A stretch of 9,660 nt of DNA, taken from Magnetovibrio sp. GTDB lineage: Bacteria > Pseudomonadota > Alphaproteobacteria > Rhodospirillales_A > JABHCV01. This document shows, in pieces, positions 1-7,544 of the stretch. Location of the stretch: assembly GCA_002717285.1 (NCBI GenBank), contig PBDF01000008.1, positions 60,983 to 70,642 of the forward strand. Direction: 5' to 3'. A program made the translations under genes and the position numbers. The notes under the pieces were generated by a model. The model saw only the letters and a program-made list of their open reading frames with translations, did not search any database and had not been told where the DNA came from. The first letter of the stretch is position 1. The number at the start of each line of letters is the position of its first letter.

Positions 1-108
1 GCAACAAAAACAGCTGAGAAAACGACCAAAAAAGCAGCAACAAAAACAGCTGAGAAAACGACCAAAAAAGCGGCAACAAAAACAGCTAAGAAAACGACCA
101 AAAAAACA
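1..108 (+). repeat. Three tandem 36-bp coding repeats
   Basis: Units lie at 1-36, 37-72 and 73-108. Units 1 and 2 differ only in the last base (GCA versus GCG). Unit 3 differs from unit 1 by GAG to AAG at its sixth codon and by GCA to ACA at its last. The length is a multiple of three, so copy changes preserve the frame. Near-identity at synonymous positions indicates recent duplication or continuing homogenisation. The array reaches the left edge, so the copy number may be higher than three. Confidence 0.95.
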
Positions 109-120
109 AAAAATGATTAG
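1..120 (+). CDS. C-terminal tail of an upstream gene, probably 30S ribosomal protein S1 (partial)
   Basis: An open frame enters from the left edge and ends at TAG 118-120, giving only the last 39 residues. They are three copies of a 12-residue unit, ATKTAEKTTKKA, with an E-to-K change in unit 3 and the last unit ending in T, then K-N-D. The tail is strongly basic with no hydrophobic residues, so it is probably disordered and able to contact nucleic acid. No catalytic or folded domain is visible. The guess of S1 rests on position: rpsA commonly precedes ihfB in proteobacteria, and in alphaproteobacteria sppA can lie between them. Other proteins with Lys/Ala/Thr-rich tails, such as topoisomerase I or histone H1-like proteins, would fit the residues equally well. 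The reading frame is clear; the identity is an inference. Confidence 0.55.
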   Translation, partial: ATKTAEKTTKKAATKTAEKTTKKAATKTAKKTTKKTKND

Positions 121-142
121 TAGGTATTGTTTTAAAATGATT

Positions 143-148
143 GAGGAG
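143..148 (+). promoter_or_regulatory. Strong SD-like GAGGAG upstream of sppA, not at start distance
   Basis: GAGGAG is the best anti-16S match in the 78-bp gap between the upstream gene and sppA, but it lies 50 bases before the sppA ATG at 199. The in-frame codons between are interrupted by TAG at 178-180, so it cannot serve an extended SppA. No ATG, GTG or TTG start follows at normal spacing. The bases just before ATG 199 have only a weak purine stretch (ACGGAAA). It may be a chance purine run. Confidence 0.3.
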
Positions 149-198
149 TGGACCCATCAAATCTACTTCTAGCGGGATAGAAAATTGGGCAACGGAAA

Positions 199-1101
199 AT
201 GTCACTCGAGGTTGATTATATTGTTGATCGGCGAAGATTAAAGAGAAGGCTTTCATTATGGCGTATTTTGGCCATTTTAGTCCTGGCATTTTTAGTTATT
301 ACATCCATCGCCAACACCAAGTCTGGTAATTATATTGCTCGCCTTAGTGTAACCGGTCTAATAATTGATGATATAGAGCGTGAGTATGCCCTAAAAAGTC
401 TTAAGGAAGATGATGAGGCATTAGCATTGATAGTTAGAATTGATAGTCCAGGGGGTACTATTGTAGGTGGTGAAAATTTGTATTACCAATTGAAGGATTT
501 TAGTCAAGAGAAACCGGTTGTTGCGGTGATGGGTTCAACTGCAACCTCTGCAGGTTACATGATTGCTCTGGGCGCAGATTATCTTATTGCTCGTGAAGGT
601 TCTTTAACTGGATCAATTGGGGTGTTATTACAAACTGCTGACGTTACAAGTCTACTGGAAAAAATTGGGATCAAACCAGAGGTCATAAAAAGTGGCCCTT
701 TCAAGGCGCAGCCAAATCCCTTTGAAAAAACCACTCAAGCGGCTCGTGATACCATTGAGTCTGTAGTTTTAGATATGTACGCTGTGTTTGTAGACATAGT
801 CGCAGAACGCCGTAAAATGTCTCCTGAGGCTGTAAGAGCACTCGCAGACGGTCGTGTATACTCAGGTCGGCAAGCATTGGCTAATGGTTTGATAGATGCT
901 ATCGGTAGTGAGAATGAAGCCCTTGATTGGTTGCACAAAACAAGGAAAATTCCGCCAAACCTATCTGTAAACGACGTCATCATTGAGCGTTCTGGTCAGA
1001 GTTGGCGCAAAATTGTTAATATGTTGGTTGGAAAAGCACTTTTTTCTGAAAGACTTAACCTTGACGGCTTGTTCTCACTTTGGCAGTCTAAACTTTGGTA
1101 A
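199..1101 (+). CDS. sppA: Signal peptide peptidase SppA, short (36K) type
   Basis: Membrane-bound serine protease that degrades signal peptides after their release by signal peptidase. The protein has 300 residues, typical of the short bacterial form rather than the roughly 600-residue duplicated E. coli form. A basic N-terminus (residues 11-17, RRRLKRR) precedes one hydrophobic anchor at about 21-36, so the catalytic domain should face the periplasm. The S49 peptidase core follows: IDSPGG at 81-86, the nucleophile region TSAGYMIA with Ser117, GSLTGSIGV at 134-142, and the likely general base Lys169 in GPFKAQPNPF. The Ser-Lys spacing of 52 equals that of Bacillus subtilis SppA (Ser147, Lys199). 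ATG 199 gives the family-like N-terminus, and TAG at 178 blocks any longer start. The gap to ihfB is short, so they may be co-transcribed. Confidence 0.93.
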   Translation: MSLEVDYIVDRRRLKRRLSLWRILAILVLAFLVITSIANTKSGNYIARLSVTGLIIDDIEREYALKSLKEDDEALALIVRIDSPGGTIVGGENLYYQLKDFSQEKPVVAVMGSTATSAGYMIALGADYLIAREGSLTGSIGVLLQTADVTSLLEKIGIKPEVIKSGPFKAQPNPFEKTTQAARDTIESVVLDMYAVFVDIVAERRKMSPEAVRALADGRVYSGRQALANGLIDAIGSENEALDWLHKTRKIPPNLSVNDVIIERSGQSWRKIVNMLVGKALFSERLNLDGLFSLWQSKLW

Positions 1102-1140
1102 AGTTGGAATTTTTGCCTTTATAAGGGGAGTAAGGTGGTA

Positions 1141-1419
1141 ATGACGAAATCAGAATTAATCCAAAACTTGGCTGATGCCAACCCGCACCTTTACCAGAGG
1201 GACATTGAAAGAATAGTTACTACCATTTTTGGAGAGATTACTACGGCACTTGAGAATGGAAATCGAGTTGAGTTGCGTGGCTTTGGCGCTTTCTCTGTTA
1301 AAGAGCGCAGTTCTCGTGTTGGCCGCAATCCGAGAAGTGGTGAAGTCGTTAATGTGGCTGCTAAGCGTCTTCCTTATTTTAAGACAGGCAAGCAGCTTCG
1401 CGAAAAACTCAACGGCTAA
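1141..1419 (+). CDS. ihfB: Integration host factor subunit beta
   Basis: Beta subunit of the IHF heterodimer, a nucleoid protein that bends DNA sharply in replication, recombination and transcription. It belongs to the HU/IHF fold family. The 92 residues align with E. coli IHF-beta from MTKSELI onward. Glu44 and Arg46 in VELRGFGAF fall at the E. coli residue numbers for base contacts, and RNPRSG at 62-67 carries the intercalating Pro64. These matches support ATG 1141 rather than the in-frame GTG two codons earlier at 1135. A GGGGAG at 1125-1130 and AAGG at 1132-1135 supply the ribosome site. The alpha subunit is not encoded here. Position just before lapA follows the rpsA-ihfB-lapA order known in other proteobacteria. 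Confidence 0.95.
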   Translation: MTKSELIQNLADANPHLYQRDIERIVTTIFGEITTALENGNRVELRGFGAFSVKERSSRVGRNPRSGEVVNVAAKRLPYFKTGKQLREKLNG

Positions 1420-1424
1420 ATCCG

Positions 1425-1757
1425 TTGTTTCGGCTCCTCTTTTGGCTTTTTTTTGCAGTATTAGGATTGGCAGTAGTTGCTTTTACGGTTTCTAATCGTG
1501 GAATGATTTTAATTGACCTTTGGCCTGTTCCGATCAGTTTTGAAGCGCCCATTTTTGCTGTAGTTTTGGGTGCTATTTTTATTGGTTTTCTTATTGGTGG
1601 TTTTGTTTCATCTATATCAGCTAGTAAGCGCATTTTTCTTAATCGTCACTTATCAAAGGCTCTGGAGAATGCACAGCGCAAAGAGCTGTTCTTAAAAAAA
1701 GAACTAAAAAAATTTGAGGCGAATTCACCTGATCCACCTGCTCGCTCCAACATTTAA
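1425..1757 (+). CDS. lapA: LapA-domain (DUF1049) inner membrane protein, TTG start
   Basis: Small membrane protein of the lipopolysaccharide assembly protein A family. In E. coli, LapA works with LapB and FtsH in controlling LpxC and so LPS synthesis; whether this homologue does so is an inference. The 110 residues show two hydrophobic helices at about 4-22 and 42-64, joined by the family segment SNRGMILIDLWPVPISFE (23-40). A charged tail at about 68-98, rich in Lys, Glu and Leu, could form a coiled coil in the cytoplasm. The likely start is TTG 1425, five bases after the ihfB stop. It has no visible ribosome site, which suggests translational coupling to ihfB. The next in-frame ATG (1503) would remove helix 1. 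No lapB follows, and the next gene is pyrF. Confidence 0.85.
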   Translation: MFRLLFWLFFAVLGLAVVAFTVSNRGMILIDLWPVPISFEAPIFAVVLGAIFIGFLIGGFVSSISASKRIFLNRHLSKALENAQRKELFLKKELKKFEANSPDPPARSNI

Positions 1758-1843
1758 GTCTGGACAAAAAATTTCCTGGAGAGGAGGACTTGGTAAGAAG
1801 TACAAAGCTGGCTTTTAATCTCATGAACGTATAAAAATCACAT
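1758..1843 (+). promoter_or_regulatory. pyrF leader with a strong SD, a 14-codon ORF and a weak promoter-like pair
   Basis: This 86-bp gap contains GGAGAGGAGGA at 1778-1788, the strongest SD-like run in the window. It is followed at once by TTG 1790 opening a 14-residue ORF (MVRSTKLAFNLMNV) that stops with TAA 1832-1834, nine bases before the pyrF ATG and in the same frame. pyrF has no SD of its own. TTGGTA (1790-1795) and TTTAAT (1814-1819), 18 bases apart, could alternatively be a weak sigma-70 promoter with a very short leader. The peptide is not rich in any one amino acid, so it does not look like a classical attenuation leader. No function is proven. Confidence 0.3.
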
Positions 1844-2560
1844 ATGACACATTTTGAATCATACAAGAGAACCTTTGTCGCTTTGGATACAGTAGATTTA
1901 TCTCAAGCTCTTGAATTAGTAAATGTTTTGCGTGGCCATGTGGGTGGTGTCAAGATAGGCAAGGAATTTTTTACTGCTTTTGGTCCCGAGGGGGTGCGAG
2001 CAATTACAGATTGCGGTATGCCAATTTTTTTGGATCTAAAGTTTCATGATATCCCTAACACAGTCTCTGGTGCAATCAAAGCTTCTTTGTTGTTCTCCCC
2101 ATATATGGTTAACGTTCATGCTTGTGGCGGTGAAACAATGATGCGTGCCGCTATGCAAAGTGCTGAAGAGTCTGGTCAAGATCGTCCCTTGGTTCTCGGT
2201 GTGACGGTCTTGACTTCGATGGATGAGAGTGATTTACGGGGTATTGGCGTTGAAAATTCTGTTTCTGCTCAAGTTTTCCGTTTGGCACTTTTGTGTCAGA
2301 GTAGTGGTTTAGATGGGGTTGTTTGCTCAGCCCAAGAAGTTGAGGGCCTTCGCAAGCATTTAGGTAAGAATTTTAAATTAGTAGTGCCGGGTATTCGGCC
2401 CAATTGGTCAAAAAAGAATGACCAAAAACGTATTGTTACGCCAGCTGAAGCTATTGCAATTGGGGCAGACTACTTAGTTATTGGGAGACCTATTACAGGT
2501 GCTGTTGATCCGGTTGAGGCAGCTGATAATATTGCTGCTGAAATTGATGCTGGGATATAA
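1844..2560 (+). CDS. pyrF: Orotidine 5'-phosphate decarboxylase
   Basis: Catalyses the last step of UMP synthesis, decarboxylating OMP to UMP, in the cytoplasm. The 238-residue TIM-barrel protein has the family length. Motifs in order are FVALD with Asp15, VKIGKEFF with Lys37, the catalytic LDLKFHDIPNTV at 63-74 (Asp64, Lys66, Asp69), VTVLTS at 120-125, VVPGIRP at 180-186 and the phosphate-binding DYLVIGRPIT at 209-218. All expected catalytic residues are present. ATG 1844 gives a normal N-terminus, and TAA 1832 prevents an in-frame extension upstream. The start lacks a ribosome-binding site, and the strongest SD lies over 50 bases upstream. trpF begins six bases after the stop, so the two probably share a transcript. 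Confidence 0.96.
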   Translation: MTHFESYKRTFVALDTVDLSQALELVNVLRGHVGGVKIGKEFFTAFGPEGVRAITDCGMPIFLDLKFHDIPNTVSGAIKASLLFSPYMVNVHACGGETMMRAAMQSAEESGQDRPLVLGVTVLTSMDESDLRGIGVENSVSAQVFRLALLCQSSGLDGVVCSAQEVEGLRKHLGKNFKLVVPGIRPNWSKKNDQKRIVTPAEAIAIGADYLVIGRPITGAVDPVEAADNIAAEIDAGI

Positions 2561-2566
2561 GAAAAG

Positions 2567-3208
2567 GTGAGTGTAGATATAAAAATTTGCGGACTAAATA
2601 CGCCAGAAACTGTTGAGGCAGCAGTAGCGGGTCATGCCGCATATATAGGTTTTGTTTTTTTTGAGACTTCACCACGTGCAATTACCCCTGACCTATTGGC
2701 TAATTTGTGTTTGGATATTCCAAAAAATGTTAAAAAAGTAGGCCTATTTGTAGATGCATCAATGGAAGCTATTGCATCAGTCGTATCTATTGGGGCTTTA
2801 GACATGATCCAACTACATGGCTCTGAGGACCCAAACATGTTAGCTGAAATTAAGTCTAAATTTAGTTTACCTGTAATAAAATCAATAGCTACCGCTTGTG
2901 AGGAGGACTTAGCTACGGCTCAGATTTATGAGAGTTCAGCAGATATGCTTTTGTTTGATGCAAAGCCACCGTCTGGAGCTAGTCGACCAGGAGGCAATGC
3001 TTTATCATTTGACTGGTCTCTTGTCGCTAATCAGGATTGGAGACTTCCGTGGATGTTGGCCGGAGGTATAAATATTGCTAATATTACTCAGGCAATAGAA
3101 ATAAGTGGTGCATCAACGATAGATGTCTCGAGTGGGGTTGAAGATTCCCCTGGAATTAAGTGTACTGAAAAAATCACAGAGTTACTATCTTTTGCTGCCA
3201 CACTGTAA
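2567..3208 (+). CDS. trpF: Phosphoribosylanthranilate isomerase
   Basis: Converts N-(5'-phosphoribosyl)anthranilate to CdRP in tryptophan synthesis. The 213 residues form a stand-alone (beta/alpha)8 enzyme, not fused to TrpC as in E. coli. Family motifs are KICGL at 6-10 with the catalytic Cys8, GFVFFETSPR at 28-37, VGLFVD at 58-63, IQLHGSE at 81-87, LLFDAK at 128-133 with catalytic Asp131, FDW at 148-150, LAGGI at 164-168 and IDVSSGVE at 185-192. The start is GTG 2567, six bases after the pyrF stop and preceded by GAAAAGG, a weak ribosome site that touches the start. This suggests coupling to pyrF. The enzyme before it (TrpD) and after it (TrpC) are not encoded in the window. Confidence 0.95.
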   Translation: MSVDIKICGLNTPETVEAAVAGHAAYIGFVFFETSPRAITPDLLANLCLDIPKNVKKVGLFVDASMEAIASVVSIGALDMIQLHGSEDPNMLAEIKSKFSLPVIKSIATACEEDLATAQIYESSADMLLFDAKPPSGASRPGGNALSFDWSLVANQDWRLPWMLAGGINIANITQAIEISGASTIDVSSGVEDSPGIKCTEKITELLSFAATL

Positions 3209-3271
3209 AAAAAACCAAATTGTTTAATTTTTTCTCACACTTAGAGCCTTGTTATGCGTATTATAGGCTTT

Positions 3272-4483
3272 ATGGATACTCCAAATACATACAAATCTGG
3301 TCCTGACGAATTTGGGCACTTTGGGATTTTTGGTGGACGTTATGTTGCCGAAACCCTCATGCCCCTGATTCTTGAAGTTGAGCAGGCATATGCGGCCGCT
3401 AAATCTGATGAGAAATTTCAAGCCGAACTTGATCAATTTCTCTCTTATTATGTTGGTCGACCAAGCCCACTTTATTATGCCGAACGCCTAACAGAATATT
3501 TTGGTGGTGCAAAAATTTACTTCAAACGCGATGAGTTGAATCATACAGGCGCACATAAAATTAACAACTGTATGGGGCAAATTCTATTGGCTCGGCGGAT
3601 GGGAAAAAAAAGAATCATTGCAGAGACTGGTGCTGGTCAACATGGTGTAGCAACCGCAACAGTCTGTGCCCGCTTCGGTTTGGAGTGCGTGGTTTACATG
3701 GGTTTGACGGATATTGAACGTCAAGCTCCTAACGTATTTCGTATGAAATTATTGGGTGCTAAAGTTGTACCTGTTACAAGTGGTACTGCTACCCTAAAAG
3801 ATGCCATGAATGATGCTTTGCGAGATTGGGTCTCAAACGTAAGCGATACTTATTATTTAATAGGTACTGTTGCCGGTCCTCATCCTTATCCTGCAATGGT
3901 TCGGGATTTTCAATCAGTAATTGGCAGAGAAACTCGAGAACAAATTTTAGCGGCAGAAGGCCGTCTTCCCGACTCTTTAGTAGCGTGCATTGGTGGAGGC
4001 TCTAATGCCATGGGCCTTTTTTATCCATTTCTGGATGATTCTAATATACAAATTATTGGAGTTGAAGCTGCAGGGCATGGAATTGATAGTGGGAAACATG
4101 CTGCCTCTCTAACAGGTGGAAAACCAGGTATATTGCATGGAAACAGAACATATTTATTACAGGACGATGATGGACAAATAGTTGATGCTCACTCGATCTC
4201 AGCTGGACTCGACTATCCTGGCATTGGGCCTGAGCATTCCTGGTTGAATGATAGCGGTCGCGTAGAATATGTTTCGGTGAGAGATGACGAAGCACTTGAA
4301 ATGTTCCAACTTTGCTCAAGCCTTGAAGGTATAATCCCTGCTCTGGAACCCTCCCATGCTCTTGCTCATATTAAAAAGATAGCTCCAAATTTTCCTGCAG
4401 AGCATTTGATGATAATGAATATGTGTGGTCGGGGTGACAAAGATGTTTTTACTGTTGCAGATTCTTTGGGGGTTGAGCTTTGA
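3272..4483 (+). CDS. trpB: Tryptophan synthase beta chain
   Basis: PLP enzyme that condenses indole with L-serine to make tryptophan, acting in an alpha2-beta2 complex with TrpA. From ATG 3272 it has 403 residues and opens with [18 protein letters not shown], the usual TrpB N-terminus. An in-frame ATG at 3254 would add six residues (MRIIGF) not expected in the family, so 3272 is preferred; neither start has a clear SD. The PLP Schiff-base lysine is Lys96 in HTGAHKINN, Glu118 in AETGAGQHG corresponds to the catalytic Glu109 of Salmonella/E. coli TrpB with identical spacing, and GGGSNAMG at 241-248 binds the cofactor phosphate. The 63-bp gap after trpF has only a weak A/T dyad. The stop overlaps the trpA start, as usual for subunits made in equal amounts. 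Confidence 0.96.
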   Translation: MDTPNTYKSGPDEFGHFGIFGGRYVAETLMPLILEVEQAYAAAKSDEKFQAELDQFLSYYVGRPSPLYYAERLTEYFGGAKIYFKRDELNHTGAHKINNCMGQILLARRMGKKRIIAETGAGQHGVATATVCARFGLECVVYMGLTDIERQAPNVFRMKLLGAKVVPVTSGTATLKDAMNDALRDWVSNVSDTYYLIGTVAGPHPYPAMVRDFQSVIGRETREQILAAEGRLPDSLVACIGGGSNAMGLFYPFLDDSNIQIIGVEAAGHGIDSGKHAASLTGGKPGILHGNRTYLLQDDDGQIVDAHSISAGLDYPGIGPEHSWLNDSGRVEYVSVRDDEALEMFQLCSSLEGIIPALEPSHALAHIKKIAPNFPAEHLMIMNMCGRGDKDVFTVADSLGVEL

Positions 4484-5334
4484 GTAAAGGGATCACAAGT
4501 GGGCGTATTGAGGCACGCTTCGCTAGCTTGCGTGAAAGGGGCCGTGCAGCCTTTATACCTTTTATAATGGCTGCAGATCCTGACTACAAGACTACCCTAG
4601 AGATACTTAAAGGCTTGCCGGAAGCCGGTGCAGACATTATCGAAATAGGTGTTATGTATTCTGACCCAATGGCAGATGGACCTGCTATTCAAGCAGCTGG
4701 AATACGCGCTAAAGCAGGTGGGGCGCGAGTTTCTAAAACACTAGATTTGGTACGTGACTTTCGAGATCATGATAATTCTACGCCAATTATCTTAATGGGC
4801 TATTACAACCCAATTTATATTTATGGTGTCGAGAGGTTTCTTGAGGATGCCCATGGAGCTGGCGTTGATGGCTTAATTGTCGTTGATTTACCCCCTGAAG
4901 AGGATGTAGAGGTTTGTCTTCCAGCATTAGATGCAGGCTTGCATTTTATTCGCCTTGCGACTCCGACGACTAATGATGAGCGTATTCCTGCAGTACTTGC
5001 CAATACGTCTGGTTTTGTTTATTACGTTGCGGTGACTGGTATTACTGGCACAAAGTCGGCTAATATAAATGCGATACAAACAGCAGTTAATCGTCTGAAG
5101 CGTCATACAGACCTTCCTGTTGCTGTAGGTTTTGGTATTAAAACGCGTGAACAGGTGGCTGAGGTTGGAAAAATAGCCGATGCTGCTGTTGTAGGCTCAG
5201 CATTAGTAGATGTTATAGCAGAAAATTTGGATGAACATGGTAATGCTAAGTTAGGGTTGGTTGAAAAAGCTTTGGAATTTGTTTTTGAACTTTCAAAGGG
5301 TGTGCAACCAACTAAAAAGGTGCTTCTTAAATGA
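4480..5334 (+). CDS. trpA: Tryptophan synthase alpha chain, TTG start
   Basis: Cleaves indole-3-glycerol phosphate to indole and glyceraldehyde-3-phosphate, passing indole through a tunnel to TrpB. The 284-residue TIM barrel is somewhat longer than the usual 265-270, the excess lying in a short N-terminal extension and a Lys-rich C-terminus. The signature [15 protein letters not shown] at 54-68 supplies catalytic Glu55 and Asp66, spaced by 11 as Glu49 and Asp60 are in E. coli. ILMGYYNPI (about 104-112) and the phosphate-binding VGFGIKT and VVGSALV segments follow. TTG 4480 is the start; it overlaps the trpB stop in TTGA, with GGGGGTTGAG just upstream as a possible ribosome site. VMY replaces the more common VPF in the signature, a tolerated position. 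Confidence 0.95.
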   Translation: MSKGITSGRIEARFASLRERGRAAFIPFIMAADPDYKTTLEILKGLPEAGADIIEIGVMYSDPMADGPAIQAAGIRAKAGGARVSKTLDLVRDFRDHDNSTPIILMGYYNPIYIYGVERFLEDAHGAGVDGLIVVDLPPEEDVEVCLPALDAGLHFIRLATPTTNDERIPAVLANTSGFVYYVAVTGITGTKSANINAIQTAVNRLKRHTDLPVAVGFGIKTREQVAEVGKIADAAVVGSALVDVIAENLDEHGNAKLGLVEKALEFVFELSKGVQPTKKVLLK

Positions 5335-6224
5335 ATTGGTTAAAAAACTTTGTTCGCCCAAAGCTTAAAGAACTGGTTGGTGGACAGAGGGAAATACCCG
5401 AAAATTTATGGAACAAATGCCCCGGATGTGAAGAAATGATTTTTCATAGAGATCTGGAAAAGAATTTCAGAGTTTGCCCTCTTTGTGGGTACCACTTACG
5501 GATTGGTTCAATTGAGCGCCTAAAAATGCTATTTGATAATGGGGAGTTCCAGCGGGTTGATTTGCCGGAGGTTAGTGCGGACCCACTTAAATTTCGAGAT
5601 CGTAGAAAATATACAGATCGCCTGAAAGAGGCTCAAACCAAGACGGGTCTCATGGATGCACTAACAGTTGCTTATGGGCGCATGGGTGGTCTTAGTGTTG
5701 TTATTGCAGCGCTTGACTTCTCCTTCATGGGCGGGTCAATGGGCTCCAGAGTCGGAGAGGGGTTTATTACAGCCGCTAGGCTTGCCGTAGTACAAAATGC
5801 TTCTCTAATCGTCATACCTTCATCTGGAGGCGCACGAATGCAAGAAGGTATTTTGTCCCTTATGCAAATGGCTCGCACAACAATTGCAGTTGAGGAAGTT
5901 AAGGAAGCAGGTCTTCCATATATAGTAGTCCTTACGGATCCAACAACAGGGGGTGTTTCTGCCTCATTCGCAATGTTGGGGGATGTGGCCCTTGCTGAAA
6001 CTGGAGCGGTTATTGGTTTTGCCGGTGCACGTGTCATTGAGCAAACTATTCGCGAAAAGTTGCCGAGTGGTTTTCAGCGCGCTGAGTATCTTCTTGAGCA
6101 TGGCATGATAGATATGGTGGTTAGACGTCAGGATTTACGAAACACCCTAATCCGTGTGATTGGGTTGCTGATCAACACAGCCCCTAAAGGCGATGTGTTG
6201 GAACTGGAGACTTCCTCTGACTGA
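5331..6224 (+). CDS. accD: Acetyl-CoA carboxylase carboxyltransferase subunit beta
   Basis: With AccA it transfers the carboxyl group from biotin on AccB to acetyl-CoA, making malonyl-CoA for fatty acid synthesis. The 297 residues are the normal length. An N-terminal four-cysteine zinc ribbon is intact: Cys30 and Cys33 (CPGC), then Cys49 and Cys52 (CPLC). The crotonase-like carboxyltransferase core follows, with [11 protein letters not shown] at about 134-144, [10 protein letters not shown] at about 163-172 and the glycine-rich [17 protein letters not shown] near 202-218. The ATG start overlaps the trpA stop by four bases (ATGA), which indicates translational coupling. The trpA-accD-folC arrangement is familiar in alphaproteobacteria. 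AccA, AccB and AccC are not encoded here. Confidence 0.97.
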   Translation: MNWLKNFVRPKLKELVGGQREIPENLWNKCPGCEEMIFHRDLEKNFRVCPLCGYHLRIGSIERLKMLFDNGEFQRVDLPEVSADPLKFRDRRKYTDRLKEAQTKTGLMDALTVAYGRMGGLSVVIAALDFSFMGGSMGSRVGEGFITAARLAVVQNASLIVIPSSGGARMQEGILSLMQMARTTIAVEEVKEAGLPYIVVLTDPTTGGVSASFAMLGDVALAETGAVIGFAGARVIEQTIREKLPSGFQRAEYLLEHGMIDMVVRRQDLRNTLIRVIGLLINTAPKGDVLELETSSD

Positions 6225-7509
6225 TAGTGACGCCATTTTGAGACGTTTAATGGCTCTGCATCCCAAGGTAATAGATCTAAGTCTTGGTCGAATTAAAACA
6301 TTGCTTAAGCGCCTTGGTAATCCAGAGCGTAATTTGCCACTAACTATACATGTTGCTGGAACTAATGGTAAGGGATCTGTCATTGCATTTTTGCGAGCTA
6401 TTTTAGAGGCTGCAGGCCATAGAGTGCATGTTTATACCTCGCCACATCTTGTCCATTTCAATGAGCGAATTCGTTTGGCTGGCAAGCTCATTGACGATGA
6501 AGCTCTTGCTCTTATTCTGGAGGAATGCGAAAAATTAAATGCAGGTAGACCCATTACCTTCTTTGAGATAACTACGGCAGCTGCGTTTTTAGCTTTTTCC
6601 CGAACGGATGCTGATGTGGTGTTGCTAGAGACTGGATTGGGTGGCAGGCTTGATGCAACTAATGTTATTGAAAAACCGGGCCTTACCATCATCACTCCAG
6701 TATCACTGGACCACCAACAGTTTCTTGGAAATTCTCTTAGAGAAATAATCTCGGAAAAATTAGGCATTTTAAAATTGGGAGTTCCTTGTATTTCTGCCAA
6801 GCAAGAGCGAAGGGAAGAAAAAAATTTTTGTAAATTAGTAAATGAGTCAGGGTCATTGCTAGTGCTTGAAGGTAAAGATTGGTCCGTGCGCAAGACTAAA
6901 AACGGTATGGCATTTGATACAAATGCTGATGGAGTAAAAAAGTCTCGTAATTTCCCCATTCCTGCACTAAGCGGTTCTCATCAGATAAGGAATGCAGGGC
7001 TTGCCATTGCAGCCCTTGATAGGCTACCTGGTTTTAATTTTAATAGCAGTATCATTTCTCTTGGTTTAAAAAGTGCTCAATGGCCAGCCCGGCTTCAGCG
7101 TTTAACTAGTGGTCCCTTGATAGATAAATTGCCTAATTCTTGGGAGCTCTGGCTCGATGGCGGCCATAATGGAGCAGCGGGAAAGATGATATCAAAACAT
7201 GCACGCTCGTGGCGTGATAAGCCATTGCATATGATATTTGGCATGCTTAATTCAAAGAGCCCCAGTGACTTTTTAGCCTATCTTGAAGGACGCCTTGGTT
7301 TATTTCGTGGTGTAGCTATTCCCGACGAACCCAATTCTTTGAGTGCTGAGGAGGTCACAGATATAGCCTTAAGTCTACGAATGAATGGCGCAGTTGCAGT
7401 TAGTGTTGAGGCGGCACTTGAAGATATAGTCAAACACAAAGAGGCAGCACGTATCATAATTGCAGGTTCTCTTTATTTGGCTGGAAAAATTCTTAAAGAA
7501 AATTCCTGA
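6193..7509 (+). CDS. folC: Folylpolyglutamate synthase / dihydrofolate synthase
   Basis: Mur-ligase-like ATP enzyme that adds glutamate to dihydropteroate and to folates, so that they are retained and used by folate enzymes. From ATG 6193 it has 438 residues. The P-loop [10 protein letters not shown] is at 53-62, the folate/ATP domain continues with [13 protein letters not shown] (81-93), [12 protein letters not shown] (146-157) and [24 protein letters not shown], and the C-terminal glutamate-ligase domain has [12 protein letters not shown], where DGAHN is more usual. The start is uncertain. ATG 6193 lies inside accD and has a poor ribosome site, while a GGAG at 6206-6209 is ideally placed for CTG 6217, which would give a more family-like N-terminus ([10 protein letters not shown] after the start). 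ATG 6250 would be too short. The gene ends the plus-strand run. Confidence 0.93.
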   Translation: MCWNWRLPLTDSDAILRRLMALHPKVIDLSLGRIKTLLKRLGNPERNLPLTIHVAGTNGKGSVIAFLRAILEAAGHRVHVYTSPHLVHFNERIRLAGKLIDDEALALILEECEKLNAGRPITFFEITTAAAFLAFSRTDADVVLLETGLGGRLDATNVIEKPGLTIITPVSLDHQQFLGNSLREIISEKLGILKLGVPCISAKQERREEKNFCKLVNESGSLLVLEGKDWSVRKTKNGMAFDTNADGVKKSRNFPIPALSGSHQIRNAGLAIAALDRLPGFNFNSSIISLGLKSAQWPARLQRLTSGPLIDKLPNSWELWLDGGHNGAAGKMISKHARSWRDKPLHMIFGMLNSKSPSDFLAYLEGRLGLFRGVAIPDEPNSLSAEEVTDIALSLRMNGAVAVSVEAALEDIVKHKEAARIIIAGSLYLAGKILKENS

Positions 7510-7544
7510 AAAGATAAAATACCATTGTGCAAAGTTTTTAATAA
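7510..7544. other. Convergent folC / trxA intergenic gap
   Basis: Only 35 bases separate the ends of the two convergent genes. The stretch is AT-rich with a short T-run (7535-7539) but no GC-rich inverted repeat, so no intrinsic terminator can be called in either direction. Read-through, Rho-dependent ending or collision of the two transcripts are all possible. Confidence 0.5.

Noticed and set aside
137..172. 11-codon ORF (MIEEWTHQIYF) before sppA, considered as a leader peptide
   Set aside because: It has no upstream SD and encloses the only SD-like run, so nothing supports its translation.
1804..1815. Short AAAGC/GCTTT inverted repeat in the pyrF leader
   Set aside because: A stem of four to five pairs with a loop of two to four bases is expected by chance in such DNA and has no partner structure.
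3207..3233. A-run and T-run dyad between trpF and trpB, possible terminator
   Set aside because: The stem would be six A-T pairs around a 13-base loop, too weak for an intrinsic terminator, and it lies inside a likely operon.
3254..3271. Longer trpB start at ATG 3254
   Set aside because: It adds MRIIGF ahead of a canonical TrpB N-terminus and has no better ribosome site than ATG 3272.
5672..6037. 121-residue open frame on the minus strand
   Set aside because: It lies wholly within accD, whose motifs are intact, and its Ala/Pro/Thr/Ser-rich translation looks like the antisense of a conserved coding frame.
6432..6959. 175-residue open frame on the minus strand
   Set aside because: It is antisense to folC, has no recognisable domain, and folC motifs run through the region.
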